DNA of 64,000 nucleotides from an uncultured Chloroflexus sp. (GCF_937951745.1 NZ_CALFBQ010000044.1:1-64000); one strand, 5' to 3'; shown: positions 1 to 8,558, counted from the first letter of the stretch. Made by a program: numbers and translations. The notes: generated from the sequence alone by a model not told the origin.

Positions 1-1493
1 CGCAGAGTCACCGTATACTCAACTGTATCACCGGCATACGCAATCGCCGGATCAACCGCCTTGTTAACAATCGCGCGCGCACCGGGTTCGATAATCCGGG
101 TACGCACTTCACTGAGCCGAGTAGAAGTAAAACCATTAAAGGTATACGCACTGGTCGCTTGATTGACAATAACCGCATTTACCGGACTTGCGGCGACTAC
201 GGCACTGAACCCATGACCGGTGGCACTGAAGCCAAACGGCAGCGGATCAAGATAGCGCCAGCGAACAGCAGTAATCTGCTCACCGGCAGCTAACGTCAGC
301 GTTGCACACCCGCCGCCACTCGCGGGGGCAATATTGACACAGCTTGTGCTAGTAAAGGGACTGCCGGGTACAGCGGTAAAGGTTGTGTTAAGGTTCGTCG
401 TATATTCGAGCGCAACCCTGATCCCCGGCATATTGCCACCATGCACGGTCAAGCGTGTCACCTGCAACTCCGGCGGTACCGGGTCAGTAATCACCACATC
501 ACTAAGCGGCGTCGTCCCGGTATTAACGGCACTGAGCGTATAGGTCACGGTATCGCCGACCAAAGCTGAGTTAGGGCCGGTTTTAGTCGAACCCAAACCG
601 GGCGTAGGCGGCTGGATACGGCGCACGTCATCATCAGTCAGGGTCAATGTCACCGAACCGGCTTGGGCCGTCACATCAGCCATGTTGCGCACTTCCGTAC
701 CCACCGGGAATGAGGCGGACGGAAACACAACAACTACTGTACGGGTAGCGCAGAGACTACTCGGCACAGTTAGGCTAGTCGCTAGCCACGTCACCGTATT
801 GGTGGTCGGATTATAGGTACCGCCATCTGAAGCGCTCACAAACGTAGCACCAGCGGGCAGGGTATCAACAATCTGGACATTCGTTAGATTAAGCGAACCA
901 GAACCATTATTCGGGATACAAACCTGCACCTGATAGGTCGTCGGCACATCAGGCGCACCACCGGAGACAAAGGTCTTGGTTACGACGGCACGCGGTTCAG
1001 CGCGGGCTGTAATCGTCAGCGGGTTCGAGAGCCGTGGTGGCGCAGTGGTCGAGCGCATCTCGGCACGCAGGGTGGCGGTGGTGCCATCGGGGGTAGTGCC
1101 GGCGGGGAAGCGCACCCGCAATTCGAGTCGCCCAGAGTCACCAGCGGCTAATCGCGCATTGAAAGCCCATGTCACCGTGCGGGTGGCCGGATTATACGAT
1201 GGTGACGTGCCGGAACCAAGGGCTTGGACATCACCGGCGCCGCCGGCTAATTCGGGTGGGAGAACAACTGTAACGGTCGCATTTTCACATGGGGTATTAA
1301 CAACACTTGAACAACTGTAATCAACGTTAATCACCGACCAATCGCCGCTATTCACTACTGGAAAATTGGTGCTAAGCACTATGTTAACTGTAGCGTTGGC
1401 AAACGCTACATCTGGTCTGAGACCAACAAAGGCAACAGCGACGATTAACAATAGACTAAGCAACGAGCGGCGCACTACAGCGAGGTTTACCAT
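1..1493 (-). CDS. Secreted DUF11-repeat surface protein (partial, C-terminus outside window)
   Basis: An open frame of 497 codons runs on the minus strand from ATG at 1493 to the window edge with no stop. The protein begins MVNLAVVRR, followed by a leucine/valine-rich stretch ending near DVAFANA, which is a good Sec signal peptide. The rest is Thr/Val/Pro-rich and consists of repeated immunoglobulin-like DUF11 units (about residues 30-165, 170-290, 300-420 and a fourth cut by the edge). They carry phrases such as VGDTVTYTLSAVNTGT and IVDTLPAGATF, typical of bacterial surface stalk proteins. An AAAGG lies about 9 nt before the ATG. The likely role is a cell-wall or sheath component. The anchor cannot be seen because the 3' end is missing. 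Family assignment is strong; function is inferred. Confidence 0.85.
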   Translation of the reverse strand, partial: MVNLAVVRRSLLSLLLIVAVAFVGLRPDVAFANATVNIVLSTNFPVVNSGDWSVINVDYSCSSVVNTPCENATVTVVLPPELAGGAGDVQALGSGTSPSYNPATRTVTWAFNARLAAGDSGRLELRVRFPAGTTPDGTTATLRAEMRSTTAPPRLSNPLTITARAEPRAVVTKTFVSGGAPDVPTTYQVQVCIPNNGSGSLNLTNVQIVDTLPAGATFVSASDGGTYNPTTNTVTWLATSLTVPSSLCATRTVVVVFPSASFPVGTEVRNMADVTAQAGSVTLTLTDDDVRRIQPPTPGLGSTKTGPNSALVGDTVTYTLSAVNTGTTPLSDVVITDPVPPELQVTRLTVHGGNMPGIRVALEYTTNLNTTFTAVPGSPFTSTSCVNIAPASGGGCATLTLAAGEQITAVRWRYLDPLPFGFSATGHGFSAVVAASPVNAVIVNQATSAYTFNGFTSTRLSEVRTRIIEPGARAIVNKAVDPAIAYAGDTVEYTVTL

Positions 1494-1661
1494 GAAACTA
1501 ACCTTTACCAACAACGTGTACTACTGCGATGGCTTTCGGAATCAGCCGAAGGCCGACCGAAATGTCTAGGTCAAGTATATCTTCGGCGCGAACCAGTGCA
1601 TTACCAACTACTTAGGGATACACGCAGCAGTAAAAAGAGAGTGTAATGACACGATGCTTCT

Positions 1662-1767
1662 CTTCCCGTAGGGAAGAGGGTCGGGGTGAGGGGTATGCCC
1701 CCCGGCACCGCCAGTCCCCTTCCCCCCTCTTTCCCACGGGGAGAGGATCGGGGTGAGGGGCATGCCC
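1662..1767. repeat. Two copies of a G-rich intergenic repeat
   Basis: Copies at about 1662-1700 and 1730-1767 share the pattern TTCCC(G/A)...GGG(A)GAGG followed by TCGGGGTGAGGGG and ATGCCC. Related G-rich runs occur at 36548, 36778 and 39951. The rest of 1570-2070 holds no gene I can support. Confidence 0.6.
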
Positions 1768-2101
1768 TGCGTCCGGTAGAACTATGCAACATTCGCCGTT
1801 CGATGTTAGAGCTGCGCTTCCGTGCGACTCTAGGGGCGTTGCCTATTCACCAAAAACAGCACGTCGCAACCATCTTACTTTTGCGTAGAGAGTTCACAAC
1901 CAACTACGAGACTATTCGCTGCCCAGATAGTACCGAGTGCCGTGCAATTGATAATTATACCTGTTTAATTGAGATTTCACTTATGTGATTGAGCTTTCCA
2001 AAGGGGTAAAGAAAATGATCACATTTGAGCTACTGAGTTCCAACGTCTAAGAAATAGCATATATGCAAAATTTTGAAGTTGACAAGCGATTGCACAATTT
2101 T

Positions 2102-2138
2102 TGCAAATATTGCACACACCTGTAATATATGCTATACT
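2102..2138 (+). promoter_or_regulatory. Promoter of the bch operon with overlapping inverted repeat
   Basis: A -35 box TTGCAC (2110-2115) and a -10 box TATACT (2133-2138) are 17 bp apart, a near-consensus sigma-70-type promoter about 155 bp upstream of the first gene. The perfect inverted repeat TGCAA-ATA-TTGCA (2102-2114) covers the -35, and a further TTGCACAA lies just upstream (2090-2097). A repressor bound there would block RNA polymerase. The regulator is unknown. Confidence 0.6.
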
Positions 2139-2293
2139 CACGGCGAAAAGCACATCCCGAACGCCTCCATTATCTACAATGATAGGTTGCCGCGTCTGCC
2201 AACAGCAAGTTAGTCGTTGCACCCGAAAAAAGTAGTACGCAGTCTGCGCTACAGGTCATTCGTTTCATCTAACCAACTAGAAAGGTGTGCGTG

Positions 2294-3652
2294 ATGGGTC
2301 TGCTCCGTTTCGCCGTCAAAACCTTTCGTCTCTCGCTCATGCGGGTAGGCGCCGGATGGATGTTCGCGCTGTTGACGTTCAACTTCAACCGGGTCACGAT
2401 CGCCGACCTCGGTGCAATGGCAGTGATTGTCACTACACTGATCGGCCTACACCACTTCATCTCGTTCTTCCAAGTCTACTGGGGTCGCTTCACCGACCGT
2501 TACCCCATCTTTGGGCTACGACGCACACCGTATGTCATTCTGTCAAATATTGGGGCCGCGCTGATCTTTACGGCCCTGCCAAGCATTGCGGTTGGGCTAG
2601 GCGAACGGTCGCTGGCAGCTACACTTGAAGCCTTCGGGTTGATCTTCCTCTTTGGCGTGCTGATGGCGATGAACGGCAGCTCATCGAATGCGCTGATCGC
2701 CGAGGTAACAACGCCGAAAGAGCGTGGCGCAGTGGTGGCGTTCATCTGGGCGACGGTAATCATCAGCGGAATCGTCTCGGCGGGAGTGTCACGGGTGATT
2801 ATGCCCCAATACTCACCCGAAGCGATGCAATACCTGTACAACCTCACACCAATCATCGTGACCATCACCGTCCTGCTCGGCGTGGTCGGTCTTGAGAAAC
2901 CAATTACCCCAGAAGAGCACCGCAAACTGCTGCTAGCCGCACCGGAAAAGGGCGAGGCTGGCCCGCTGGAGACGTGGCGGGTGGCAACCGGCCTGATGGG
3001 GCGCAATCCACAGGTACGCGGCTTCTTCGCCTTTGTACTGCTGGCAATAATGGGCATTTTCCTCCAAGACGCTATTCTTGAACCATTCGGCGCCGAAGTC
3101 TTTGAGATGCCACAAAAAGACACAGCGGCGTTCCAGCAAATGTGGGGTGCAGGAGCATTGATCGGTATGCTCGGTATCGGTATTTTATCGAGTATCTTTT
3201 CCATTCAGAAAAAGACCATCGCCACACTTGGCGGTCTGGGTGTGGCCGGCGGCTTAGCACTCCTTATGATCTCGGCCCTAAGCCACCACCGTGAAATTAT
3301 CCAGCCTGCACTCGTGATAATGGGTTTAGGCATCGGCCTCTTCAACGTTGGCGCATTAGCAATGATGATGGAGATGACGGTCGAAGGGCAGACCGGTCTC
3401 TATATGGGCATGTGGGGGATGGCGCAGGGCCTCGGTAACGGCTTTGCGAATGTGCTCAGCGGGCTGGGGCACACGGTTATGATTGAAAGCGGCATCGTTA
3501 CCCCAGCTATGGGGTATGGCATAGTCTTCGGGCTAGAGGCACTATTGATGGTTATCGCCATCGGCATTTTGCGCGGCATCTCGGTGCAAGAGTTCAAAGG
3601 CTTGACGCGGCAAGACCTAACCGCAGCGTTGGCTATGGATACGGCCTCGTAG
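2294..3652 (+). CDS. PucC/LhaA-like MFS (bacteriochlorophyll delivery family) transporter
   Basis: A 452-residue integral membrane protein with about twelve hydrophobic segments. It belongs to the BCD branch of the major facilitator superfamily (PucC, LhaA, Bch2), whose members help assemble bacteriochlorophyll into light-harvesting or reaction-centre complexes. The family-typical stretch after TM2 (VYWGRFTDRYPIFGLRRTPY) is present. The ATG at 2294 is preferred over GTGs at 2285 and 2291 because AAAGG (2281-2285) is well spaced from it. It is first in the operon, ahead of bchF, bchC and bchX, which supports a role in pigment-protein assembly. Its exact partner complex cannot be told from sequence. 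Confidence 0.85.
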   Translation: MGLLRFAVKTFRLSLMRVGAGWMFALLTFNFNRVTIADLGAMAVIVTTLIGLHHFISFFQVYWGRFTDRYPIFGLRRTPYVILSNIGAALIFTALPSIAVGLGERSLAATLEAFGLIFLFGVLMAMNGSSSNALIAEVTTPKERGAVVAFIWATVIISGIVSAGVSRVIMPQYSPEAMQYLYNLTPIIVTITVLLGVVGLEKPITPEEHRKLLLAAPEKGEAGPLETWRVATGLMGRNPQVRGFFAFVLLAIMGIFLQDAILEPFGAEVFEMPQKDTAAFQQMWGAGALIGMLGIGILSSIFSIQKKTIATLGGLGVAGGLALLMISALSHHREIIQPALVIMGLGIGLFNVGALAMMMEMTVEGQTGLYMGMWGMAQGLGNGFANVLSGLGHTVMIESGIVTPAMGYGIVFGLEALLMVIAIGILRGISVQEFKGLTRQDLTAALAMDTAS

Positions 3653-3750
3653 GATAGCACGGTCTTGTCTGCTAGGCTTTGACGGTGAGTTTCGCACACT
3701 GACGCGGGCACACGACCAGCGGCCCGCGTCACTGGAAAGATCGAGTCGGT

Positions 3751-4551
3751 ATGGCGATCGAGATTGCTTTTGACAAGATTGCCGATGTCTACGACGCACA
3801 GCGCGGCCATTCGCCAGAGGTAGCGATAGCGATTGGGCAAGCGATTGTCTCTCAGACTGGAATTGGCGCGCAGGTGCTTGAGATCGGGATTGGCAGTGGC
3901 CGGATCGCACTGCCAACGGCGGCAGCCGGAGCGCAGGTTACCGGTATTGACCTCTCAACCGCGATGTTAGCAACCGCCCGTGAACGAGCTGCACAAGCCG
4001 GTGTACCACTACGGCTGGTTAAGGCCGACGCTCAAACCTTGCCCTTTACCACCGCAACCTTCGATGCGGCACTAGCAGTGCATGTGCTACATCTCCTCTC
4101 TGACTGGCGGACGGCACTCGCAGAAATGGTGCGTGTCGTCAAGCCGGGTGGGGTCATCATTCAGGGGATCGATTGGCGCGATCCAGCATCGTGCGTCGGC
4201 CTACTGCGCGGGCAATTGCGGCAGGCAGTTATGGAATTGTTGCCCGGCGCGCGCCCTCCCGGCGCCGGTGCTGCGGTTACGCAACACCTCGCCAAATTGG
4301 GCGCACCGGCAGGTGAACCGATCACAGCAGCGCGCTGGGAACGGGCAATCAGCCCTGCCGAGGTCATTGCCGGCATGGCCGACCGGATTGACGCCGAAAC
4401 GTGGGCACTCGACGACGAGGTCTTGCAACAGGCGATCAAACGAGTGCAAACGTGGGCGAGCCAGCGCTGGTCTGATCTTCACGAACCGCAGCTCGTTGAA
4501 CATCGCTTTCTGCTGACAGTTAGCCGTACCAGTATCGCAACGCCGGCATAG
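3751..4551 (+). CDS. Class I SAM-dependent methyltransferase in bch operon
   Basis: 266 residues. Motif I is VLEIGIGSGRIALP (about residues 31-44), followed by the acidic ribose-binding GIDLS and a VVKPGGVII motif typical of the Methyltransf_11 (UbiE/COQ5-like) fold. The C-terminal third is not recognisable. It sits between the PucC-like carrier and bchF, 98 bp after the former and 22 bp before the latter, so it is probably co-transcribed. It does not look like BchM (Mg-protoporphyrin methyltransferase) or BchU (C-20 methyltransferase). The substrate is therefore unknown; a pigment, quinone or regulatory role is possible. Confidence 0.75.
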   Translation: MAIEIAFDKIADVYDAQRGHSPEVAIAIGQAIVSQTGIGAQVLEIGIGSGRIALPTAAAGAQVTGIDLSTAMLATARERAAQAGVPLRLVKADAQTLPFTTATFDAALAVHVLHLLSDWRTALAEMVRVVKPGGVIIQGIDWRDPASCVGLLRGQLRQAVMELLPGARPPGAGAAVTQHLAKLGAPAGEPITAARWERAISPAEVIAGMADRIDAETWALDDEVLQQAIKRVQTWASQRWSDLHEPQLVEHRFLLTVSRTSIATPA

Positions 4552-4573
4552 CGCGGATGAGGTGGAGGATCGT

Positions 4574-5062
4574 ATGTACACGCCCGAACAATTGGAGCGA
4601 CGTAACCGCTCGCCGTGGACAAAAGCCCAATTTATTCTGGCTCCGATTCAATTCATCGTCTTTATCATCAGCTTTGCTCTCGTCATACGGTACCTTGCAA
4701 CCGGTGAAGGATACTGGATCGCTACTGTCAGTGTGTGGATCAAGATTGCACTGATTTGGGCATTGACCATCACCGGCATGCTGTGGGAACACGACATCTA
4801 CGGCAAATATTTTATGGCGCCCGAGTTCTTCTGGGAAGACTTAGGGAATCTGATAGCCATCATCACCCACAACGCCTATTTCGTGGCGGTGTGGCTCCAC
4901 CTCGATAGCCGCACCGTGATGTGGGTGATGGTCTTTGCGTATGTCACCTATTTGTTCAACGCTGGCCAATTCCTCTGGCGCGGGATCCGTTCGGCTAAAG
5001 AACGGCGCCTGCTTGAAGCGCAATTACGGGCGCAGTCGGCTAGCGCAGCGAAGGCGCAGTAG
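4574..5062 (+). CDS. bchF: 3-vinyl bacteriochlorophyllide hydratase
   Basis: 162 residues with four hydrophobic segments, the usual size of BchF, which hydrates the C-3 vinyl group to hydroxyethyl on the way to bacteriochlorophyll a. The opening MYTPEQLERRNRSPWTKAQ, the stretch LVIRYLATGEGYW and the FFWEDLGNL motif agree with the family. GGAGG lies 5 nt before the ATG at 4574. The next gene, bchC, encodes the following step, so the two act in sequence at the membrane. The last 25 residues are Ala/Gln-rich and probably disordered. Confidence 0.92.
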   Translation: MYTPEQLERRNRSPWTKAQFILAPIQFIVFIISFALVIRYLATGEGYWIATVSVWIKIALIWALTITGMLWEHDIYGKYFMAPEFFWEDLGNLIAIITHNAYFVAVWLHLDSRTVMWVMVFAYVTYLFNAGQFLWRGIRSAKERRLLEAQLRAQSASAAKAQ

Positions 5063-5146
5063 CAATGAAGTTGAAGCCATCGTTCGAGGTTGGCTGTGTC
5101 ACTGAGCAGAGATTACGCTTCGGCGTACTAGAAAGCGATCGACTGT

Positions 5147-6142
5147 ATGCCGATCAAGTCGCGCGCGGTAGTCATCCCGAAACGGAACACGATCGAGATT
5201 CGCACGGTGCAGGTCAATGAGCCGAAAGCCGGTGATGTGCTGATCAGGACGGCCTTTACCTCGATCAGCGCCGGTACTGAACGGATGCTGCTCGATGGTC
5301 GTCTGCCGCAACCGCAGCTCCTCTTCCCAGTCGTACCCGGCTACGAGACCGTTGGGCAGGTGGTGCAAGTTGGTAGCAAAGCGCCGAAGGAATTGCTTGG
5401 TCAGTGGGTATACATTGGCGGCGCGCGTTGTTTTCGCGGTGTCAATGCAGCGTGGGGCGGGCAGAGCGAGTATATCACCGCCGAACATGAGCGGGTCGTG
5501 CCGTTAGGATCGATCGATCCGGCGACCGGCGTACTGTTAGCACTGGCGGCAACCGCATTGCATGGCGTAAAGATTGGGCAAATCCGACGAACTGATCGGG
5601 TACTTGTGTTGGGGCAAGGTATTGTCGGCCAATTGGCAGCGCGGCTGGCAAAACTCGTCGGTGCGCAGCATGTGGCCGTCGCTGACCGCGTTGCTATTCG
5701 GTTGGAGGCGAGCCAAGCCGATCAAGTGATCGATGTTACCCGCGAGTCGCTCGATGAGGCCATTGGCGAGTCGAAGGTTGATGTGCTGATCGAAGCGACC
5801 GGCTCGATGGGGGCGCTCGCCGGAGCGTTGCCGCTGCTCGCCAACCATGGTCGCGTCGTGTTGCTCGGCTACTACGAACATATCAATATTCCCTACGCGC
5901 CGGTCTTTATGCGTGAAGCACAGATCTTAGTTGCCCGTGAATGGGAATTTGGCCCCGACGGCGATTTACCGCGGGTGCGCGACTTGCTCGCGAATGGTGA
6001 ATTGAATGTCGCTGGTCTACTCACGCACTATGTACCGCTCGACCGGATTCAAGCCGCGTATCGGCTGGCGTTGGAAGATCCGGCTTGCTTGAAAGTGGTT
6101 GTGACGTGGCCACAAAACGGAAATGGGCCGGAAGGGGCATAA
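5147..6142 (+). CDS. bchC: Bacteriochlorophyllide a dehydrogenase (2-desacetyl-2-hydroxyethyl form)
   Basis: 331 residues of the medium-chain dehydrogenase fold. BchC oxidises the C-3 hydroxyethyl group to acetyl. The N-terminal catalytic half contains SISAGTERMLLDGRLP and VVPGYETVGQVV, the BchC version of the alcohol-dehydrogenase core. The Rossmann half has VLVLGQGIVGQLAARLAK. It follows bchF by 84 bp and precedes bchX by 30 bp, matching the order of use in the pathway. No strong Shine-Dalgarno is visible before the ATG at 5147, so coupling to upstream translation is possible. Confidence 0.9.
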   Translation: MPIKSRAVVIPKRNTIEIRTVQVNEPKAGDVLIRTAFTSISAGTERMLLDGRLPQPQLLFPVVPGYETVGQVVQVGSKAPKELLGQWVYIGGARCFRGVNAAWGGQSEYITAEHERVVPLGSIDPATGVLLALAATALHGVKIGQIRRTDRVLVLGQGIVGQLAARLAKLVGAQHVAVADRVAIRLEASQADQVIDVTRESLDEAIGESKVDVLIEATGSMGALAGALPLLANHGRVVLLGYYEHINIPYAPVFMREAQILVAREWEFGPDGDLPRVRDLLANGELNVAGLLTHYVPLDRIQAAYRLALEDPACLKVVVTWPQNGNGPEGA

Positions 6143-6172
6143 CGACATTCCACCTAGAAAGAGACTATACGC

Positions 6173-7405
6173 ATGCCTGCGCATCCTAAGCAGAAGCAGC
6201 CCGGTTCAACCGCACGAATGCTGGCCGTCTACGGCAAAGGCGGCATGGGCAAGTCGTTCTTCACCACCAATCTGGTCAGTAAACTAGCCCTATTGGGAAA
6301 CCGGGTGCTCCAGCTCGGCTGTGATCCCAAGCACGACAGTTGTAACGCCCTCTTTGGCGGAGTCAGTCTGCCCACGTTGGGGGATGTCTGGCGTGAATTT
6401 AAAGAAGCCGGACGTGAGGATGAATTGGCAGTACACCACGTAATCTTTAAAACGACCGTTATGGGCCGGGCAACCGTCTACGGTTGCGAGATCGGCGGCC
6501 CTGAAGTTGGGCGCGGCTGTGGTGGACGAGGCATCACCTTCGGCTTCGATATGCTCGAAAAGTTTGGCCTCAGCCAATGGGCGCTTGATTATGTGGTCAT
6601 GGATTTTCTCGGCGACGTGGTGTGCGGTGGTTTCGCAACCCCCCTCTCGCGATCATTGGCCGAAGAGGTGATTATCCTCTGCGGCAACGACCGCCAGAGC
6701 CTCTATGCGGCCAATAATATCGCCAGCGCCGCCAAATATTTTGCCAGTATGGGTGGACGCACTAAACTGCTGGGGTTGGTGGTCAACCGCGACGATGGCA
6801 GCGGTGTGGCGGCCCGGTTTGCCGAGAAGATCAACCTGCCCATCTTGGCCAGCATCCCGCTGGATCGCACAGTGCGCGAATTGGCCGACGCTTGCCAGTT
6901 GGCGCTGCAAGAACCGCGCTTCGACGCGATCTTCGACCGGCTAGCTCGCCAGATCATCGATCGCACCTTGCCGGCAGTCAAGATGGAAGATGTTCGCCCG
7001 CTCGAGTACAAAGAGTTCTTGAGCGTGTTTGGGGCCGAAGAGCCGGACATTGTGCCTGATGGCGCCACCGCAGAAGAACTGTTCGGCGGGCAAACGGCGC
7101 GGCGGCCAGCGCCGGTGATTACGCTCGGTCTGATGGAACGGGCGGTTGGTGATAAGCCGGAGATGGACGCCCCTACCCGCATAGTTGTCAAGCGACTGCT
7201 CAATGAGTTGGGGATGTATGTGACCGAAGCCAACCACGATCCGAAGAAGGGTATGACGTTGACCGTTGATGGGCATACCACTATCTGCATGGGCAACACC
7301 GACGATCTTGACAGCAAGATAGCAATTCTGGCCGCGTTGCAGCGATCGGGCGAACAATTCCGCTACGTTGACCTGCGCCGTCCGGCCAGCCCGTTCTACC
7401 GATAG
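6173..7405 (+). CDS. bchX: Chlorophyllide a reductase iron protein (subunit X) with C-terminal extension
   Basis: 410 residues. The first 270 or so are a NifH/BchL-type ATPase: P-loop YGKGGMGKS at residues 20-28, the CDPKHDS switch region, and two cysteines (C116 in GRGCGG, C151 in VVCGG) that ligate the intersubunit [4Fe-4S] cluster. BchX delivers electrons to BchYZ, which reduces ring B of chlorophyllide. Typical BchX proteins are about 330-360 residues. Here an acidic linker is followed by about 85 extra residues ending in FRYVDLRRPASPFYR, which resembles the C-terminal beta domain of FtsQ/DivIB proteins. bchY and bchZ are not in this window, so the catalytic partner is encoded elsewhere. 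Confidence 0.93.
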   Translation: MPAHPKQKQPGSTARMLAVYGKGGMGKSFFTTNLVSKLALLGNRVLQLGCDPKHDSCNALFGGVSLPTLGDVWREFKEAGREDELAVHHVIFKTTVMGRATVYGCEIGGPEVGRGCGGRGITFGFDMLEKFGLSQWALDYVVMDFLGDVVCGGFATPLSRSLAEEVIILCGNDRQSLYAANNIASAAKYFASMGGRTKLLGLVVNRDDGSGVAARFAEKINLPILASIPLDRTVRELADACQLALQEPRFDAIFDRLARQIIDRTLPAVKMEDVRPLEYKEFLSVFGAEEPDIVPDGATAEELFGGQTARRPAPVITLGLMERAVGDKPEMDAPTRIVVKRLLNELGMYVTEANHDPKKGMTLTVDGHTTICMGNTDDLDSKIAILAALQRSGEQFRYVDLRRPASPFYR

Positions 7406-7444
7406 CCGGCTTTGTAACCGTAAGCCGGATGATGGAGGTGAGCA

Positions 7445-7606
7445 ATGCGGCTACACCTTGCGACAAAACCCACCGAGTATCGCGTAGCACCGCTGGCGCT
7501 GAGAATACGCTGGTGGATTGAGGGATGGATCTGGCGTTGGGGCCAAACCGCAGCAGACTTGCACGCGGACAGCCCAGAGTTGCAACATCCGCTGTGGAGG
7601 CGGTAA
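7445..7606 (+). CDS. 53-residue tryptophan-rich small protein in bch operon
   Basis: A short frame (ATG 7445, TAA 7604-7606) preceded by GGAGGTG 5-9 nt upstream. Its stop overlaps the next ATG as TAATG, so the downstream DUF169 gene is probably translationally coupled to it. The protein, beginning MRLHLATKPTEYRVAPLALR, is basic, with five Trp in the middle (IRWWIEGWIWRW) that could form a membrane-surface amphipathic helix or a pigment-contact segment. I do not recognise the family. The good ribosome site, exact overlap and location between bchX and bchI argue that it is real; it could also be a leader peptide. Confidence 0.6.
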   Translation: MRLHLATKPTEYRVAPLALRIRWWIEGWIWRWGQTAADLHADSPELQHPLWRR

Positions 7607-8343
7607 TGAGTGAAGTCGATGAGATTCCTGATTTGAAGGAGCTCAACCGCCTGCTGATCGAGCGGATGCGGGTGAAGCGGCGTCCGGTTGCGATCACCTA
7701 CTGCTACGATGGGCCGCCACCGGGATACGAACCGGCCAATGTGGTGGCGTGCGCAATCGTGCGCGAAGCCGAACAAGGACGGCGGGTGTATGTTGATGCC
7801 GAGCATCATGACTGCTGGGTCGGGCAATATCACCTCGGTCTGAATCCCAATCCGGGGCCATACATTACCGAGGGTGTCTATCTGACTGACGCGCAAGGCT
7901 TCTATACGCCGGAAGCAGCGGCCTGCAATAAACAGCAGAGCTACTCGCTGCCAGCGGGCATGATCAAGGCATTGGCCGCCGCGCCGCTCGATGACGTGCC
8001 GGATGGTGTGCCGGTCGATCTGATGGTGTGTGTGGTCGATCCACAGCGGGCGATGCAGATCGCCGGGGCAGCCAGCGTGCGGATCGGCACATTTCCGGTT
8101 GGTGAATTGGGCGCTAGCGCCTGCGCCTCAATATTCGCTGCGCCATGGCACACGAAAAACTCAGTGTTTGCGATTGGTGACGGCGGCGGACGGATGCATA
8201 ATCGGCTCGATCCGAGTGAAATGTTCGTTTCCATCCCGCGATCACATTTGCGCTACGTGGTAGAATTAATAGAGAACTTCCGCATTGATCCGCAGAAAAT
8301 GCGAGAAGTAATTATGCCGTCGTATGCCGCAAAGGCAAAATAG
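7606..8343 (+). CDS. DUF169 family protein
   Basis: 245 residues from the ATG at 7606 (GGAGG at 7597-7601, coupled to the preceding stop). A longer frame from 7525 overlaps the small upstream gene and is less likely. The sequence fits DUF169 (uncharacterised; also found in archaea): KRRPVAITYCYDGPP near the N-terminus, a CAIVREA segment, DCWVGQYHLGL, and a late GELGASACASIFAAPW and GGGRMHNRL. Several cysteines (in YCYDG, DCW, AACNK, ACAS) could bind metal or a cofactor, but no catalytic motif is established. Its place between bchX and bchI suggests an accessory role in pigment synthesis. That is inference from context. Confidence 0.8.
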   Translation: MSEVDEIPDLKELNRLLIERMRVKRRPVAITYCYDGPPPGYEPANVVACAIVREAEQGRRVYVDAEHHDCWVGQYHLGLNPNPGPYITEGVYLTDAQGFYTPEAAACNKQQSYSLPAGMIKALAAAPLDDVPDGVPVDLMVCVVDPQRAMQIAGAASVRIGTFPVGELGASACASIFAAPWHTKNSVFAIGDGGGRMHNRLDPSEMFVSIPRSHLRYVVELIENFRIDPQKMREVIMPSYAAKAK

Positions 8344-8363
8344 CCGCGAGAGGAGTGAACACT

Positions 8364-8558
8364 ATGCCAAGCGGACTCGGTGAAGCCACGCAAATGATCG
8401 GTCCGTTGACGCCAGCCATCCTGTGTTGGGCCTGTTTAATCCTCACTGTCCTTGGCCTCGGTCTGACATTCCTGTGGACGAATGTTACCGCCTATGCACG
8501 CCGCACACGCAACGGGCGGAAACCAACAGCCGGATCGGTGGTCAAGACGCAGCGGTAA
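8364..8558 (+). CDS. 64-residue single-pass membrane protein in bch operon
   Basis: Starts at ATG 8364; AGAGGAG at 8349-8355 fits this start better than the in-frame GTG at 8355. The protein has one hydrophobic helix (about residues 12-37, TPAILCWACLILTVLGLGL continuing to FLW) followed by a basic tail (YARRTRNGRKP), so the C-terminus is probably cytoplasmic. Twenty bp separate it from the DUF169 gene. The family is not recognised. It may anchor or organise soluble bacteriochlorophyll enzymes at the membrane, but this is only a guess from location and topology. Confidence 0.65.
   Translation: MPSGLGEATQMIGPLTPAILCWACLILTVLGLGLTFLWTNVTAYARRTRNGRKPTAGSVVKTQR

Noticed and set aside
1-1569. Plus-strand frames at 334, 976 and 1366
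   Set aside because: They are shadows of the long minus-strand DUF11 protein, which is open over the whole stretch and has a signal peptide.
1662-1767. CRISPR-like array from repeated G-rich units
   Set aside because: Only two imperfect copies with no regular spacers and no cas genes; they are intergenic repeats.
2500-3204. 234-codon minus-strand frame inside the PucC-like gene
   Set aside because: Opposite-strand shadow of a clear 12-helix carrier; no motif.
5065-5220. 51-codon frame starting ATG 5065, overlapping the bchC start
   Set aside because: It lies in another frame, has no clear ribosome site and overlaps the well-supported bchC N-terminus.
7525-7605. Upstream extension of the DUF169 frame
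   Set aside because: It overlaps the 53-aa gene and lacks a ribosome site; ATG 7606 has GGAGG and a coupled stop.
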